Assembly: GCF_050433505.1 (NCBI RefSeq)
Contig: NZ_JBNPXC010000003.1
Coordinates: 1 to 64,000 of the forward strand
DNA length: 64,000 nt
Origin: Methanobacterium_D oryzae
GTDB lineage: Archaea; Methanobacteriota; Methanobacteria; Methanobacteriales; Methanobacteriaceae
Direction: 5' to 3'
The notes under the pieces are model-generated. The model did no database searches. It was not told where the DNA came from and saw only the letters and a list, made by a program, of their open reading frames with translations. The translations under genes and the position numbers were made by a program. Shown here piece by piece: positions 45,187 to 54,124 of the stretch (positions within the stretch are counted from its first letter, which is position 1; each line of letters starts with the position of its first letter).

Positions 45187-45705
45187 TTATTTTGAGCCTA
45201 TTTTTTTATACCCTTCAAGAATTTTTAATGGTTTAGATTCATCATATAATACTTCTATACGGACATATTTAACTCCTAAAGGCATATCCGCGATATCTTT
45301 ACCTTCTCTAACTATATTTTTTTTAGTTTCTAAAGAACGTTTTATTAAATCATCATAGAATGGATATGGGTTTCTATCTGATGGTTCGGCGCTTTTTTCA
45401 TATATATAATATTCAGAACATGAACAATGAGGTTCACGAGGTCCTGTTGCATAACCATGGGTGACTTTTTCTTCACAAATAGGGCATTCTCCTTTAATTT
45501 GTAAATCGGGTTCATTTTTCTTTTTCTTTTTCTTTTTAACTTCCCTATATTCTACATTAGGCCAGAGGCTAACTAACTTATATTCTTTTCTTTCTTCATT
45601 ATATTGTTCAATTTTCTTACCTATTACAACAGGCATATCATGATAGAATTTATAGATTTTCCCATCCTCTTCTATTTCATAATATTTTCTGATTATAATT
45701 TTCAT
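45187..45705 (-). CDS. Zinc-ribbon protein, unknown function
   Basis: 172 residues. The N-terminus (IIRKYYEIEEDGKIYKFYHDMPVVIGKKIEQY) is a beta-rich segment, followed by a lysine run and a cysteine cluster CPICEEKVTHGYATG...HCSCSEYYIYE likely to bind zinc. The C-terminus ends PLKILEGYKKIGSK. No known family is recognised. It is convergent with hsdR. An in-frame GTG three bases before the ATG is within the GGGGTG ribosome site. Confidence 0.6.
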   Translation of the reverse strand: MKIIIRKYYEIEEDGKIYKFYHDMPVVIGKKIEQYNEERKEYKLVSLWPNVEYREVKKKKKKKNEPDLQIKGECPICEEKVTHGYATGPREPHCSCSEYYIYEKSAEPSDRNPYPFYDDLIKRSLETKKNIVREGKDIADMPLGVKYVRIEVLYDESKPLKILEGYKKIGSK

Positions 45706-46144
45706 CACCCCTACATGTAATATTCAAATTGAAATGGATATTGAATTATAATATGTTTTTATTCAACTATAATTTATAATATCTTTTAGTTTAAATGTAT
45801 GAAATTTTTAGTTATGGGCGCATGAAATAAAAAGCAAAATCATCATGATTTTTAAATACAAAACTTAATAGAACACCTTTAATTTAACGAATGAATAAAT
45901 ATAATCTAAAGGTTAAGCAATAGTATGCATATAATTAAAGCACCATCTAATTTAATCAACTTAATTATAACCTATATAAATAGATTAGTAAACGTATACT
46001 GCATAAGCTATAACTGGATATAAATATTTTATAATCAATATCAATTTAAAGTGATATACTCTCAAACTATAATCAAATAATTGTTTATTTTAGTTTTAAA
46101 GCGTTGAAGAGGATAATTCTTATGGACTTATAAATTTCAATGGA

Positions 46145-46197
46145 GGTAAGAGAATAGTATACATATATGTCTCCTCTTATCCCCCTGGAGAGTATGT
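46145..46197 (+). repeat. Structured element copy A
   Basis: GGTAAGAG (46145-46152) can pair with CTCTTATCC (46174-46182), and TCTCC (46170-46174) with GGAGA (46187-46191), giving two alternative folds. Copy B at 46922-46980 shares the order GGTAGAG, ACATA, TCCTCT, GGAGAGT. Confidence 0.4.
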
Positions 46198-46245
46198 AAA
46201 AATCAATGCTTATTAGAAATACTAAGATTATTTTACTTCATTAAA

Positions 46246-46288
46246 CGATTCTAAGGGCCCATTATACTCAACTATGCTTTTAGAATCG
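46246..46288 (+). repeat. Inverted repeat CGATTCTAA / TTAGAATCG
   Basis: Perfect 9-bp arms with a 25-nt loop containing the palindrome GGGCCC. Function unknown. Confidence 0.5.
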
Positions 46289-46921
46289 ATTTTGTTTTTG
46301 TGTGTCTTATTATTTAAATAAAGGTCAATTAATTAATACTTTTATGATTAAAATATTCTTTAATTAATAAACCACATATACTACAGTTTTTACGCTATTT
46401 TAAAACATCTGTATTAATACAGGCCTTATATAAAGACTAAAATGTATTTTTGTCACATAATTCATCTCATTTGTAATTGCGTAGAATACAACTCATATTT
46501 TATATATTACGTAAAGTGGATTAAAATGTTTGTCAAAATCCATTTGTAAGTCAACTATTGTTGTTAATTTAATTCTAATTCTAAAATCTCATATTTTGAA
46601 AATGGGACTTTAGCGTTACTTATATAGATAAGTGAGATATTTCATGAGGATAAATATTAGATTACAGAGCTAAACTCTCACAATCAGTTAATAATGACAT
46701 AATGGGCTTTAAATTCGAAATAAATCCTTCAAATATGAAATCTATTTTAAAAACCCAGAATCACTTAATAATATTTTAGAAAACGTTGTAATGTTAAACA
46801 AGACAATTAGTATTAAATTAATTTTAACACGATTTTAAGTGATGGCATCGTTTTAAAACCCTTTAAATCATAAATAGGCCTCATAAAGTGGCTTGATTAT
46901 AATTATTATAAACATCTCATA

Positions 46922-46980
46922 GGGGTAGAGTAGACATACACTTGCTTCCTCTCTCTTCATAGTATATTAGGAGAGTGAAG
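46922..46980 (+). repeat. Structured element copy B
   Basis: GGGGTAGAGTAGACATACA followed by TCCTCTCTCTTCA and, 11 nt on, GGAGAGTGAAG. CTCTC pairs with GAGAG and CTTCA with TGAAG in alternative stems. Similar in layout to copy A. Confidence 0.4.
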
Positions 46981-47024
46981 TTCAAATTTATTATTTTTTG
47001 GTGTAAAATTACATCATTGTGATG

Positions 47025-47050
47025 TGTGCATTGATTTGGAGCAATGCACA
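47025..47050 (+). repeat. Hairpin TGTGCATTG / CAATGCACA
   Basis: Perfect 9-bp stem with an 8-nt loop, directly preceded by the 6-bp stem ACATCA/TGATGT (47011-47025). Confidence 0.5.
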
Positions 47051-47281
47051 TATATAGTATCTATTGAAAAAAAAAACATTTGTATATGGCGTTTAAAGTA
47101 AATTATGATTTTATTTACACCAGAACAACATAAAGATGTAAAAAAGTTCGTATAAACTTGAATAAATCAGCATAAATGTAGCGTTTAGTGTATATGAAAC
47201 TATCAAAAAGCAGTAAAGAAATTAGAAGGAAAATAAGTAAATAATGTAGATATGGATAAAATATAAAATGTTAAACTTCTT

Positions 47282-48562
47282 TTAAGATTTTTTAGCTTTT
47301 ATTTCATCCTTTTTAAGAACTTTGAAATCACCCTTAAGAATTTCTTTTTTAACTTCTTCATCTTGTTGATTGAACCGTTCTCGTTCAAGTAATGATTCTA
47401 ATTGCGCTGATAAAAATTGCTGTTTTTTAAGTTCTGTTTGCATTTTTTCGATTTCATTCTGCATTTCTTTTTCTTTTTCTTTCATTAATTTTTCTAATTG
47501 TTTGAATTCCTTACTTTTTATTGTGTGGACTCTGGTGTCCTTTATGCTCAAAAAGGGGATTACTTTCATATATTGTCTTTTTATTTCTTTAATTGGAATC
47601 TCTTGATAATTCATATCATTGTTTTTTGCAAGAGTATGACCAGCAACAACTTTTAAAGTGAATAAATCATTAGTTTTTTGTCTAAAAGTGGATAAAAAGA
47701 ATTTTCGAAGATTGTGTGCTCTAAAAAAATCTCTATTTAGTTTATCTTTTCCAAACAGTTCGTTATTTACACTTGAAAAAACCCATAAAAATCCTTTGAT
47801 TGAATATTGCTTCTCTTTTCCTGATACGAATAAAAATGAATCATCTGTTAGTTTATGTCCCCTCTGGATACGTTGTTTTAAATAGTCTATTATGTATCTG
47901 GATGCTTCTGGGGTGTTGAATGTAATACATATATTGCCAGTTTTCATTGTTTTGCGTGGTATGAAATCCCATGTTGGAATTATATCTTTTTTAGAATGCA
48001 ATAAGTCTTCTAATGTTCCATTATGGTATTCCTTTGTGGCTTCTAAGAAATCTCCAACGGTTAAGTGCCGTAAATCTCCTGACCTAATTCCTGATGTTGC
48101 AGCTAATAGTATTATTGCCTTGTATTTAAGGTATTTTGCTTGTTCAACCCCTTTTTTTATATCATCTAAGCAGGGAATATCGCCTTCTCTAATTAGCTGG
48201 CGTGGTATAGTAATATTGATGTTTTCTGGTAATTCTATGTTGCAATTTTTATAAAAGGAGCGAACTACTCCCATTTTTGTTTTCATAGTTGAAGGTTTTA
48301 GTTTTTTTTCTACCATGTTTTCATAGTACTTATAAAGGTATTCTGTGACTTTCCTGTCTTCTACATCTTTAAATATAATTTGAGAATTTTTATCTAAAGA
48401 TGGTCTTTGTTCATCTTTTGCTTCAGCAATCAGTTCTGAGGGAGTTAACCCGGTTAATTCGTACAGTTCTGTAAAATTATATGTGTACATTCTTCTCCTG
48501 CTTTCTGAAAGATTTTTCCGGATGAACATTCTCTTGAGTATGGGGTCTTCTCGAATATTCAT
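47282..48562 (-). CDS. Tyrosine recombinase/integrase of the element
   Basis: 426 residues. An N-terminal SAM-like DNA-binding domain precedes the catalytic domain, with the first arginine in AATSGIRSGDLRHLTV (~155), the HxxR box in RAHNLRKFFL (~287), GHTLAKNNDMNY (~312) and a candidate tyrosine nucleophile in MNYQEI or RQYMKV. The C-terminal 60 residues form a charged coiled coil (LMKEKEKEMQNEIEKMQTEL). A minus-strand TTTTATACTA box near 48592-48583 gives a start at or near the ATG, so the message is probably leaderless. It catalyses insertion and excision at the flanking att repeats. Confidence 0.9.
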   Translation of the reverse strand: MNIREDPILKRMFIRKNLSESRRRMYTYNFTELYELTGLTPSELIAEAKDEQRPSLDKNSQIIFKDVEDRKVTEYLYKYYENMVEKKLKPSTMKTKMGVVRSFYKNCNIELPENINITIPRQLIREGDIPCLDDIKKGVEQAKYLKYKAIILLAATSGIRSGDLRHLTVGDFLEATKEYHNGTLEDLLHSKKDIIPTWDFIPRKTMKTGNICITFNTPEASRYIIDYLKQRIQRGHKLTDDSFLFVSGKEKQYSIKGFLWVFSSVNNELFGKDKLNRDFFRAHNLRKFFLSTFRQKTNDLFTLKVVAGHTLAKNNDMNYQEIPIKEIKRQYMKVIPFLSIKDTRVHTIKSKEFKQLEKLMKEKEKEMQNEIEKMQTELKKQQFLSAQLESLLERERFNQQDEEVKKEILKGDFKVLKKDEIKAKKS

Positions 48563-48606
48563 GATTTTATTATGGTTTCATAGTATAAAAGTATAGGGAT
48601 TGGGTC

Positions 48607-48624
48607 AATTCCAAGAAGCGGGAT
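48607..48624 (+). repeat. attR direct repeat
   Basis: AATTCCAAGAAGCGGGAT, 16 of 18 identical to attL. It is 45 bp upstream of the integrase ATG and begins the right half of the split permease gene. Confidence 0.85.
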
Positions 48625-48985
48625 CGCAGTTTATATAAATAATATTTTACAGAATTTCGATTTTGCTCATCTTATATTTTTTGTATTTACAGCCTTAACA
48701 GCGGTCTCTTTATCATTATTTTTATGTTTAAAATTCGGAGATATTGTAAGTGAATCTATAGAAAAATTAAATTATGAAAAGCTTACAAAAGTTGTAATTA
48801 TATTTATGAGCATACTGGTAATTGGATTTTCAATTTATTATCATGTAAATCTTTTATTCATGATAATTGTATATATAACAGCTATTTCATTGGGTTTGCT
48901 TCCACATTATCTTGGAGTGAATAAATCGAATTTAATGGGAGTTTTGATCCTTCCAGCAATTGTAATTTACTTCAATATGTTTTAA
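48608..48985 (+). pseudogene. TctA-like permease, 3' part, split by the integrative element
   Basis: Reads IPRSGIAVYINNILQNF from the att repeat, then three hydrophobic membrane segments (LIFFVFTALTAVSLSLFLCL, VVIIFMSILVIGFSIYY, LLFMIIVYITAISLGLLP) and VLILPAIVIYFNMF before TAA at 48983. There is no start codon. It is in frame with the 5' part at 32,009-32,904; together they make about 418 residues, the usual length for the COG1784 permease family. Confidence 0.85.
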
Positions 48986-48996
48986 AAAATGAATAC

Positions 48997-49341
48997 TTAT
49001 TCCTTTTCAACATTACAAACAGGATTAAATGTTTTTATAAGGGCATCTAAAAGATTTTTTCTTTTTTCAGAGGTCGAATTAGGCATCAAATGAGCCCCAA
49101 TATAAATATTATATTTAGAACTTGCCTCTTTAACCCAGCATTCATATTTAGGGCATGATTTATAAGCTTTTAATTCAAATAGATTCTCTGATTCACCAAA
49201 ATATAAAATATGATAAGTATGGGGTTTATTATATGCATCTGGCTTTTTCATAATGGCATAAATTCCAGAATTAGATAATGATTCCCATCTTTTAATTGGA
49301 TAAGGACCATCGAACAATATTCCTCCCCATTCTAAACTCAT
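48997..49341 (-). CDS. GIY-YIG-like domain protein
   Basis: 114 residues from the ATG at 49341, 7 nt after AAGGAG. SGIYAIMKK near residue 24 and HILYFGESENL near residue 43 give the two halves of a GIY-YIG motif (here GIY...YFG), and EKRKNLLDALIKTFNPVCN near the end fits the family's conserved glutamate and asparagine. Such domains are nucleases or DNA-binding remnants. It lies 11 nt behind the methyltransferase-like gene, so the two are co-transcribed. It is host DNA, outside the element. Confidence 0.65.
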   Translation of the reverse strand: MSLEWGGILFDGPYPIKRWESLSNSGIYAIMKKPDAYNKPHTYHILYFGESENLFELKAYKSCPKYECWVKEASSKYNIYIGAHLMPNSTSEKRKNLLDALIKTFNPVCNVEKE

Positions 49342-49352
49342 TGTAATCTCCT

Positions 49353-50333
49353 TCAAATCAAGATAATTTTTTTACCTAATTTTTCTGCTGCTTCCACAAA
49401 TTCTGTTGTATCAACACCCGGAAATGCATCTACAATACAAATATCAAATTCAGCATCCAAATGATCTGCTAGTTCTCTTATATCCATACTGTAAACTTCA
49501 AAATTATCCCCATATGCTTTTAAACCATTCTTATCCATTGAAAGTTTAACTGGAAATCCATTAACTTCTAAGTTAATCAGAGTAGTTTTCATTGCAGGTT
49601 TCCAGATATCATTAAAAACAACTTTTCGTGCTCCGGCTTTTAGACATACAATTCCTAAAGTTCCAGGACCACATGTGCAATCAAGAACAGCAGGTTTATC
49701 TAAGTCTTCTAAAGCTTTTTCTAATATTTCTATTTTAGGTGATTTTAATTTTGGAAATTCTATATGAATTTCATGTTGATATTTATTGATCCCCAAAACC
49801 CCATAGGGAGTTTGTATAATGTCACACCTTAAATCGCATCCAGCAAGAAGTTCATATACATGAGGATTAGAATTAATATCTTTTATACCGACAGTATTTC
49901 TTAAATTTCCCTTTAAAACTCCTTTTACTTCTCTAACTTCATTTACAATTGCTTCAGCACATTTTTTATCCACTTCATCAGATAATATTACTAAAGAATC
50001 TTCAGGCAAATATGGAACAGAATTAATTGGATAAGCAGGAGTCACAAGAGGAACACATGCATTCCTTAAATTAGCTTTTTTATCCGTTATCCCTTCATCT
50101 ATCATTACTTTCAGTACATGAGCTATCACAATATCAAGATGTCTCTTACCGCATTTACAACTGCCAAAGTGGTCATCTATTTCATCTAAGTTTACTTGGT
50201 CTGCCAAAGGAGAGAATTTCTTTATTTTCACTCTTTGGCATCTGTTACATTGTTTGTAGAATAATTCAATGCCTTTTAGTACTTTTGAAGTAGGCTTTAT
50301 GCACGTATCCCCACACCTACACCTTATTTCCAT
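49353..50333 (-). CDS. Zinc-binding SAM-methyltransferase-like protein
   Basis: 326 residues from the ATG at 50333. N-terminal cysteine pairs CRCGD, CNRC and CKCGKRH bind metal. The C-terminal half is a Rossmann methyltransferase fold, with motif I AVLDCTCGPGTLGIVCLKAGA and acidic motif II VVFNDIW, ending IDICIVDAFPGVDTTEF. I recognise it as a conserved methanogen protein but not its substrate; an RNA or protein methyltransferase is inferred. The frame opens 60 nt earlier, but the palindromic TATA box at 50353-50362 places the transcript start almost at this ATG, so a leaderless message fits. Confidence 0.65.
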   Translation of the reverse strand: MEIRCRCGDTCIKPTSKVLKGIELFYKQCNRCQRVKIKKFSPLADQVNLDEIDDHFGSCKCGKRHLDIVIAHVLKVMIDEGITDKKANLRNACVPLVTPAYPINSVPYLPEDSLVILSDEVDKKCAEAIVNEVREVKGVLKGNLRNTVGIKDINSNPHVYELLAGCDLRCDIIQTPYGVLGINKYQHEIHIEFPKLKSPKIEILEKALEDLDKPAVLDCTCGPGTLGIVCLKAGARKVVFNDIWKPAMKTTLINLEVNGFPVKLSMDKNGLKAYGDNFEVYSMDIRELADHLDAEFDICIVDAFPGVDTTEFVEAAEKLGKKIILI

Positions 50334-50352
50334 ATACTTAAATATTGGGTGT

Positions 50353-50362
50353 TTTATATAAA
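50353..50362. promoter_or_regulatory. Palindromic two-way TATA box
   Basis: TTTATATAAA, a perfect palindrome. It predicts transcript starts near 50333 leftward (at the methyltransferase ATG) and near 50384 rightward, 10 nt before the TadA ATG. Confidence 0.55.
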
Positions 50363-50393
50363 TATGTAGATCATTTTGGGCGTCGTGAGACAT

Positions 50394-52190
50394 ATGAGAG
50401 ATAAACGTAAGGAAATACTCCGGGACCTTTTAGGTGAATTTGGATCTAGTGAAGAAACAGATTCAAATACAGAATATAACAAAGAGACTATTGAAAAAAC
50501 AGTTGAAGAACCCGAATATATACCTGAAAAACTCGAAAATGATAGAAAAGAGTTATTTGAACAAAGATATCGACCAGAAAAGGTTGAACAGGAAATGGAA
50601 GAAGAGGATCTCTTTGCACAATTAAATAGATCAAAAAAATCAGAAGCTGCAGAAATAAAATCGCGGATCTTCGATGAAAAAGAGGAAGATCCATTTCAAT
50701 TAGATAAAATTATGGAAGATTCTGAAGTAGAAAGCATTAGAGAAAAACCAAAAAGACGCTCGCAAACGACTAATACATTGTCAAAAGGAATAAAAGCAGA
50801 AATAATTGAAGATGGTTTAATTCCTTCTTATAACGTAAATGTTCCAAAATTTACGGATCGCGAAAGACAATTACTCAATGAAATTCGTGAAAAGTTAGTA
50901 GAGGCCGCTGTATCTAAAGGTGATAGCTTCCAAATTGATCAGGGCTCATTTATAGACGAAGTTAAAGAATTTCTTAAGATGAGGGGCGTACGGGATACTC
51001 AAAAACTTGCTTCACAGATATCCCAAGAGATGCTTGGTTATGCACAGCTTGATCCTATGATCAAAGATGATGACCTTGAAGAAATCATGGTGTTAGGACA
51101 AGACAAACCCGTATTTGTCTATCATCGTAAAATAGGGATGATGCAGTCAAATGTTGTTTTTGAAAAGGATACAGATATTAAAAATATTATAGATGTAATT
51201 GCAAGGCAAGTAAACCGTAGAATAGACCAACAAACCCCTATTTTAGATGCAAGGCTTGCTGATGGTTCCAGAGTGAATGCTACAATCCCCCCGATATCTG
51301 CAGATGGATCTACACTTACTATAAGGAAATTTAGAAAAGATCCACTAACTGTTATCGATTTAATTAATTTTAAAACCATGTCATCCCATTTAGCAGGATT
51401 TTTATGGGTTTGTGTAGATGGACTTGGAGTTAAACCCTGCAATGCTATAATTGCTGGAGGTACAGGTTCTGGTAAAACTACTACATTGAATACAGTTACA
51501 TCATTTACCCCACCAAGGGAAAGAATAATTACCATTGAGGATACTTTAGAGCTTCAGCTTCCTCACGATCATGTTTTACGTATGGAAACACGTCCCCCTA
51601 ATATTGAAGGAAAAGGGGAATTAGATATGGATACTCTTGTTAAAAACTCACTTAGACAGAGACCTGATAGAGTAATTGTAGGTGAGGTAAGGGGTAGTGA
51701 AGCAATAACGCTATTTACAGCTTTAAATACTGGACACTCTGGATTTGGTACACTTCACTCCAATACAGCACGTGAAACTATTACAAGGCTTATTAACCCT
51801 CCAATGAATGTTCCAAATATCATGATACCTGCTTTAGACTTTATAATAATGCAAAATAGAATGTATAGGCCCGAAGGTGGTTCTATAAGGAGAGTTACAG
51901 AGGTTGCAGAAGTTGTAGGAATGGAAGAAGGTAATGTTCAGTTAAACAGAGTATTTGAATGGAACAATGTTGTTGATAAAGTAGAATATGTTGGAATCGC
52001 AAGCCAAACTTTAAGAGATATAGCTGAGCTTCGTGGAATAAGTATTACTGAAATTGAAGAAGAAATTGAAAAACGAAGGTTAGTACTGGAATATATGGCT
52101 GATCATAAACTTAGGTCTATAGAAGAAGTAGGACAATGGATTCATGATTATTATGAGAATCCTGATGAAGTTTTAGAGAAAATATTATAA
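50394..52190 (+). CDS. Type IV pilus assembly ATPase (TadA/CpaF family)
   Basis: 598 residues from the ATG at 50394 (the frame opens 18 nt earlier). The first 140 residues are highly charged and probably disordered. The T2SSE ATPase core has Walker A GGTGSGKTT (~354-361), the Asp box TIEDTLELQLP, Walker B VGEVRGSEA and the His box LNTGHSGFGTLHSN. Residues 170-340 are the N-terminal domain typical of TadA/FlaI. It powers pilin assembly in the cytoplasm. The next gene, 20 nt on, is its membrane partner. Confidence 0.9.
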   Translation: MRDKRKEILRDLLGEFGSSEETDSNTEYNKETIEKTVEEPEYIPEKLENDRKELFEQRYRPEKVEQEMEEEDLFAQLNRSKKSEAAEIKSRIFDEKEEDPFQLDKIMEDSEVESIREKPKRRSQTTNTLSKGIKAEIIEDGLIPSYNVNVPKFTDRERQLLNEIREKLVEAAVSKGDSFQIDQGSFIDEVKEFLKMRGVRDTQKLASQISQEMLGYAQLDPMIKDDDLEEIMVLGQDKPVFVYHRKIGMMQSNVVFEKDTDIKNIIDVIARQVNRRIDQQTPILDARLADGSRVNATIPPISADGSTLTIRKFRKDPLTVIDLINFKTMSSHLAGFLWVCVDGLGVKPCNAIIAGGTGSGKTTTLNTVTSFTPPRERIITIEDTLELQLPHDHVLRMETRPPNIEGKGELDMDTLVKNSLRQRPDRVIVGEVRGSEAITLFTALNTGHSGFGTLHSNTARETITRLINPPMNVPNIMIPALDFIIMQNRMYRPEGGSIRRVTEVAEVVGMEEGNVQLNRVFEWNNVVDKVEYVGIASQTLRDIAELRGISITEIEEEIEKRRLVLEYMADHKLRSIEEVGQWIHDYYENPDEVLEKIL

Positions 52191-52210
52191 CATCATGATG
52201 TGGTGATAGA

Positions 52211-53245
52211 ATGGCTTTTGATGGCCTTAAAAAAATCTTTGATAGAATAGGCGGGGCAACGATATACTCCAGTAAAAAAGTTGGAGAAGGAGTCCAAGTA
52301 CCTGTAACTAAATTAAATGATATAAACATAAATCGACCCGGAATTAGACCTAGAAAGACTTCTCCTCGTGTTATAGAAAGAATGAAAATGGACGAAGATG
52401 AGATCCAGATGTTTAAGGAGCTTATCGATAGAAAATACGAGAGAAAAGATAAATCTAAAGAAGATACAGCTCAAAAAAATGCTTATCAAAAAGCAGCCCT
52501 TGAAGAACTCCTTAAAGCTGAAGAAAAAGAAGGAGTTGACCCTAAATTAATCATAGGACTTGGTTTAGTATCATTTGTTATAGTTTTTATTGCAATGGTT
52601 GTACTTGGATTTGGAATGGAAATAGGTCTTGTATTTGGATTGCTCATATTTATGATGTCTGGAGTCATTGTTTTCTTACCTAAACTTCAAAGTGGAAAAA
52701 GATCACAAGAAGCAGCAAGAGAATTACCTTTTGCTTTAAGACAAATGGCAACAGAACTTCGTGCAGGGCTCGGACTCCATGAAAGTATGAGATCTGTGGC
52801 TTTATCAAATTATGGGGCACTTTCAGAGGAATTTGCACGTACACTTGAAGAGATCAAATATGGTGAAACCACTGAAAATGCACTGCTGGATATGAGTGAA
52901 CGAATAAACTCTGAAGGACTTTCAAGAGCAGTTTATCAGATTACAAGAACTTTATCCAGTGGAGGGGACCTTTCAAGAACATTAAACGTTATAGCAGAAG
53001 ATATTGCCTATGAAATGCGGATGAAATTAAAAGATTATGCTCAAAAATTAAATTCATTCACCATGATCTACATGTTCATAGCAATACTTGGACCGGTTAT
53101 TCTCATGATCATGTTAATTGCAGCAACAACTGTTATGGGACCAATAATCCCACCAATAGTACTTTTAATATTATACCTATTCCTTTTCCCTATGGTTGTT
53201 GGATTCATGGCATTCATGATTAAAAGGCTTGAACCACAAATATAA
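52211..53245 (+). CDS. TadC-like pilus assembly membrane protein (T2SSF family)
   Basis: 344 residues. A cytoplasmic N-terminus of about 110 residues is followed by a hydrophobic pair (LIIGLGLVSFVIVFIAMVV, IGLVFGLLIFMMSGVIVFL), a T2SSF domain (LPFALRQMATELRAGLGLHESMRSVALSNYG) and two C-terminal segments. It forms the membrane platform with the ATPase encoded just upstream. GGTGAT precedes the ATG. It ends at a convergent terminator with cbiQ. Confidence 0.9.
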   Translation: MAFDGLKKIFDRIGGATIYSSKKVGEGVQVPVTKLNDININRPGIRPRKTSPRVIERMKMDEDEIQMFKELIDRKYERKDKSKEDTAQKNAYQKAALEELLKAEEKEGVDPKLIIGLGLVSFVIVFIAMVVLGFGMEIGLVFGLLIFMMSGVIVFLPKLQSGKRSQEAARELPFALRQMATELRAGLGLHESMRSVALSNYGALSEEFARTLEEIKYGETTENALLDMSERINSEGLSRAVYQITRTLSSGGDLSRTLNVIAEDIAYEMRMKLKDYAQKLNSFTMIYMFIAILGPVILMIMLIAATTVMGPIIPPIVLLILYLFLFPMVVGFMAFMIKRLEPQI

Positions 53246-53261
53246 CTCAAACTGAATTCTA

Positions 53262-53277
53262 GGAAGTTAAATCTTCC
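53262..53277. terminator. Short hairpin between convergent tadC and cbiQ
   Basis: GGAAG-TTAAAT-CTTCC followed on the plus strand by T-rich sequence (TTTTATTTTT, 53284-53293). Confidence 0.45.
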
Positions 53278-53294
53278 AATAAATTTTATTTTTC

Positions 53295-54083
53295 TTAAAT
53301 GATTGAAAAGTAACGTGTTATTTCAAGACCAACTATCAAAGATAATGTTATTCCTATAAAAGTAAAATCTTTAGCGCTTAATTTCTTATTTTCATCATAT
53401 AAATTAGAACCATCAGAATATCCACGGCTTAACATGCTGAAATAAACTTTTTCTCCCTGTTCATATGACCTAAGGAACATCATACTTATTGTTTCACCTA
53501 TTTTTTTAAGTCTCCATAAGTAAGCTGTTTTTTTATTCCATATATCAAAACATCTTGTTTTTTGCGCATTACGTATCTTTCTTAGCTCTTCATAAAAAAA
53601 GAAAATGTATCTTAATGTTAAACTTAGGAGCATTGAAAATTCACGTGGGACTCCTAACTTTCGTGCAGAATTTATAAGTTCCTGCATCGGTGTTACAGAA
53701 GAAAGGAGCACGACTGCAGTTACACAAACAATAAGTCTAAGCATTAAAAGCATACCAAAGTCTATACCTTGTAAGGTTATATCAATTCCAAAAGGTAATG
53801 TATAAACTACATCTCCCTCCATGATAAAAGGTTGGAATATTGCAATAAATCCTCCAAAAGGTAAAATTAATGCAATCCGCTTAAGAGCATAACTTAATGA
53901 AATATTAGAAATTAAAATTAACAGTAACAAGTAAATTTCAGTTATTAAGAGAATTAACAAGTTGGTGGTATAAACCGCATATATAATAATTAACAGACTT
54001 GAAATAATTTTTATTCTACCATCTACAGAATGTAATGTGCTTGTTTTGCTTGATTCCATTTCAATACTTGAAAGATTTACCAT
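53295..54083 (-). CDS. cbiQ: Cobalt/nickel ECF transporter T component (CbiQ)
   Basis: 262 residues with about five membrane segments and the coupling helices of the CbiQ family (RKLGVPREFSMLLSLTLRYIFFFYEELRKIRNAQKTR, carrying the two Ala-Arg-Gly-like short motifs, the second as MLSRGYSDG). It joins the substrate-binding CbiM to the ATPase. The ATPase gene is not next in line: a convergent pilus gene ends 50 bp downstream. Metal specificity (cobalt or nickel) is not decided by sequence; placement beside the nickel-dependent CODH genes favours nickel. Confidence 0.87.
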   Translation of the reverse strand: MVNLSSIEMESSKTSTLHSVDGRIKIISSLLIIIYAVYTTNLLILLITEIYLLLLILISNISLSYALKRIALILPFGGFIAIFQPFIMEGDVVYTLPFGIDITLQGIDFGMLLMLRLIVCVTAVVLLSSVTPMQELINSARKLGVPREFSMLLSLTLRYIFFFYEELRKIRNAQKTRCFDIWNKKTAYLWRLKKIGETISMMFLRSYEQGEKVYFSMLSRGYSDGSNLYDENKKLSAKDFTFIGITLSLIVGLEITRYFSII

Positions 54084-54124
54084 TTACTTGCCCCAATTAT
54101 TCATAATAAAAAAAATGATGAAAT

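Larger units (their letters stand above)
45706..47281. other. 1.6-kb non-coding region of the element with several hairpins
   Basis: No credible gene on either strand over 1,576 bp, exceptional in this compact window. It holds a stem of 9 bp at 46246-46288, a 9-bp stem at 47025-47050, a pair of similar GAG/CTC-rich structures about 775 bp apart, and an inverted repeat GGTGTAAA (47000-47007)/TTTACACC (47114-47121). An origin, regulatory RNAs or degraded genes are possible. Confidence 0.6.
32887..48624. mobile_element. 15.7-kb integrative element carrying defence genes
   Basis: Bounded by an 18-bp direct repeat (16 of 18 identical, core TCCAAGAAGCGG) that lies at the broken ends of one permease gene. 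The tyrosine recombinase gene is next to the right repeat and transcribed inward. Cargo between the ends: a five-gene nuclease/abortive-infection operon, a TATA-binding-protein paralogue, a DUF1802 protein, hsdMSR, a zinc-ribbon protein and a structured non-coding region. I see no capsid, portal, conjugation or replication-initiator gene, so it is best called an integrative defence island. Joining the host halves restores a 418-residue permease, which is strong evidence for precise site-specific insertion. Confidence 0.88.

Noticed and set aside
46246..47050. Hairpins considered as CRISPR repeats
   Set aside because: The sequences differ from one another and there are no regularly spaced identical repeats.
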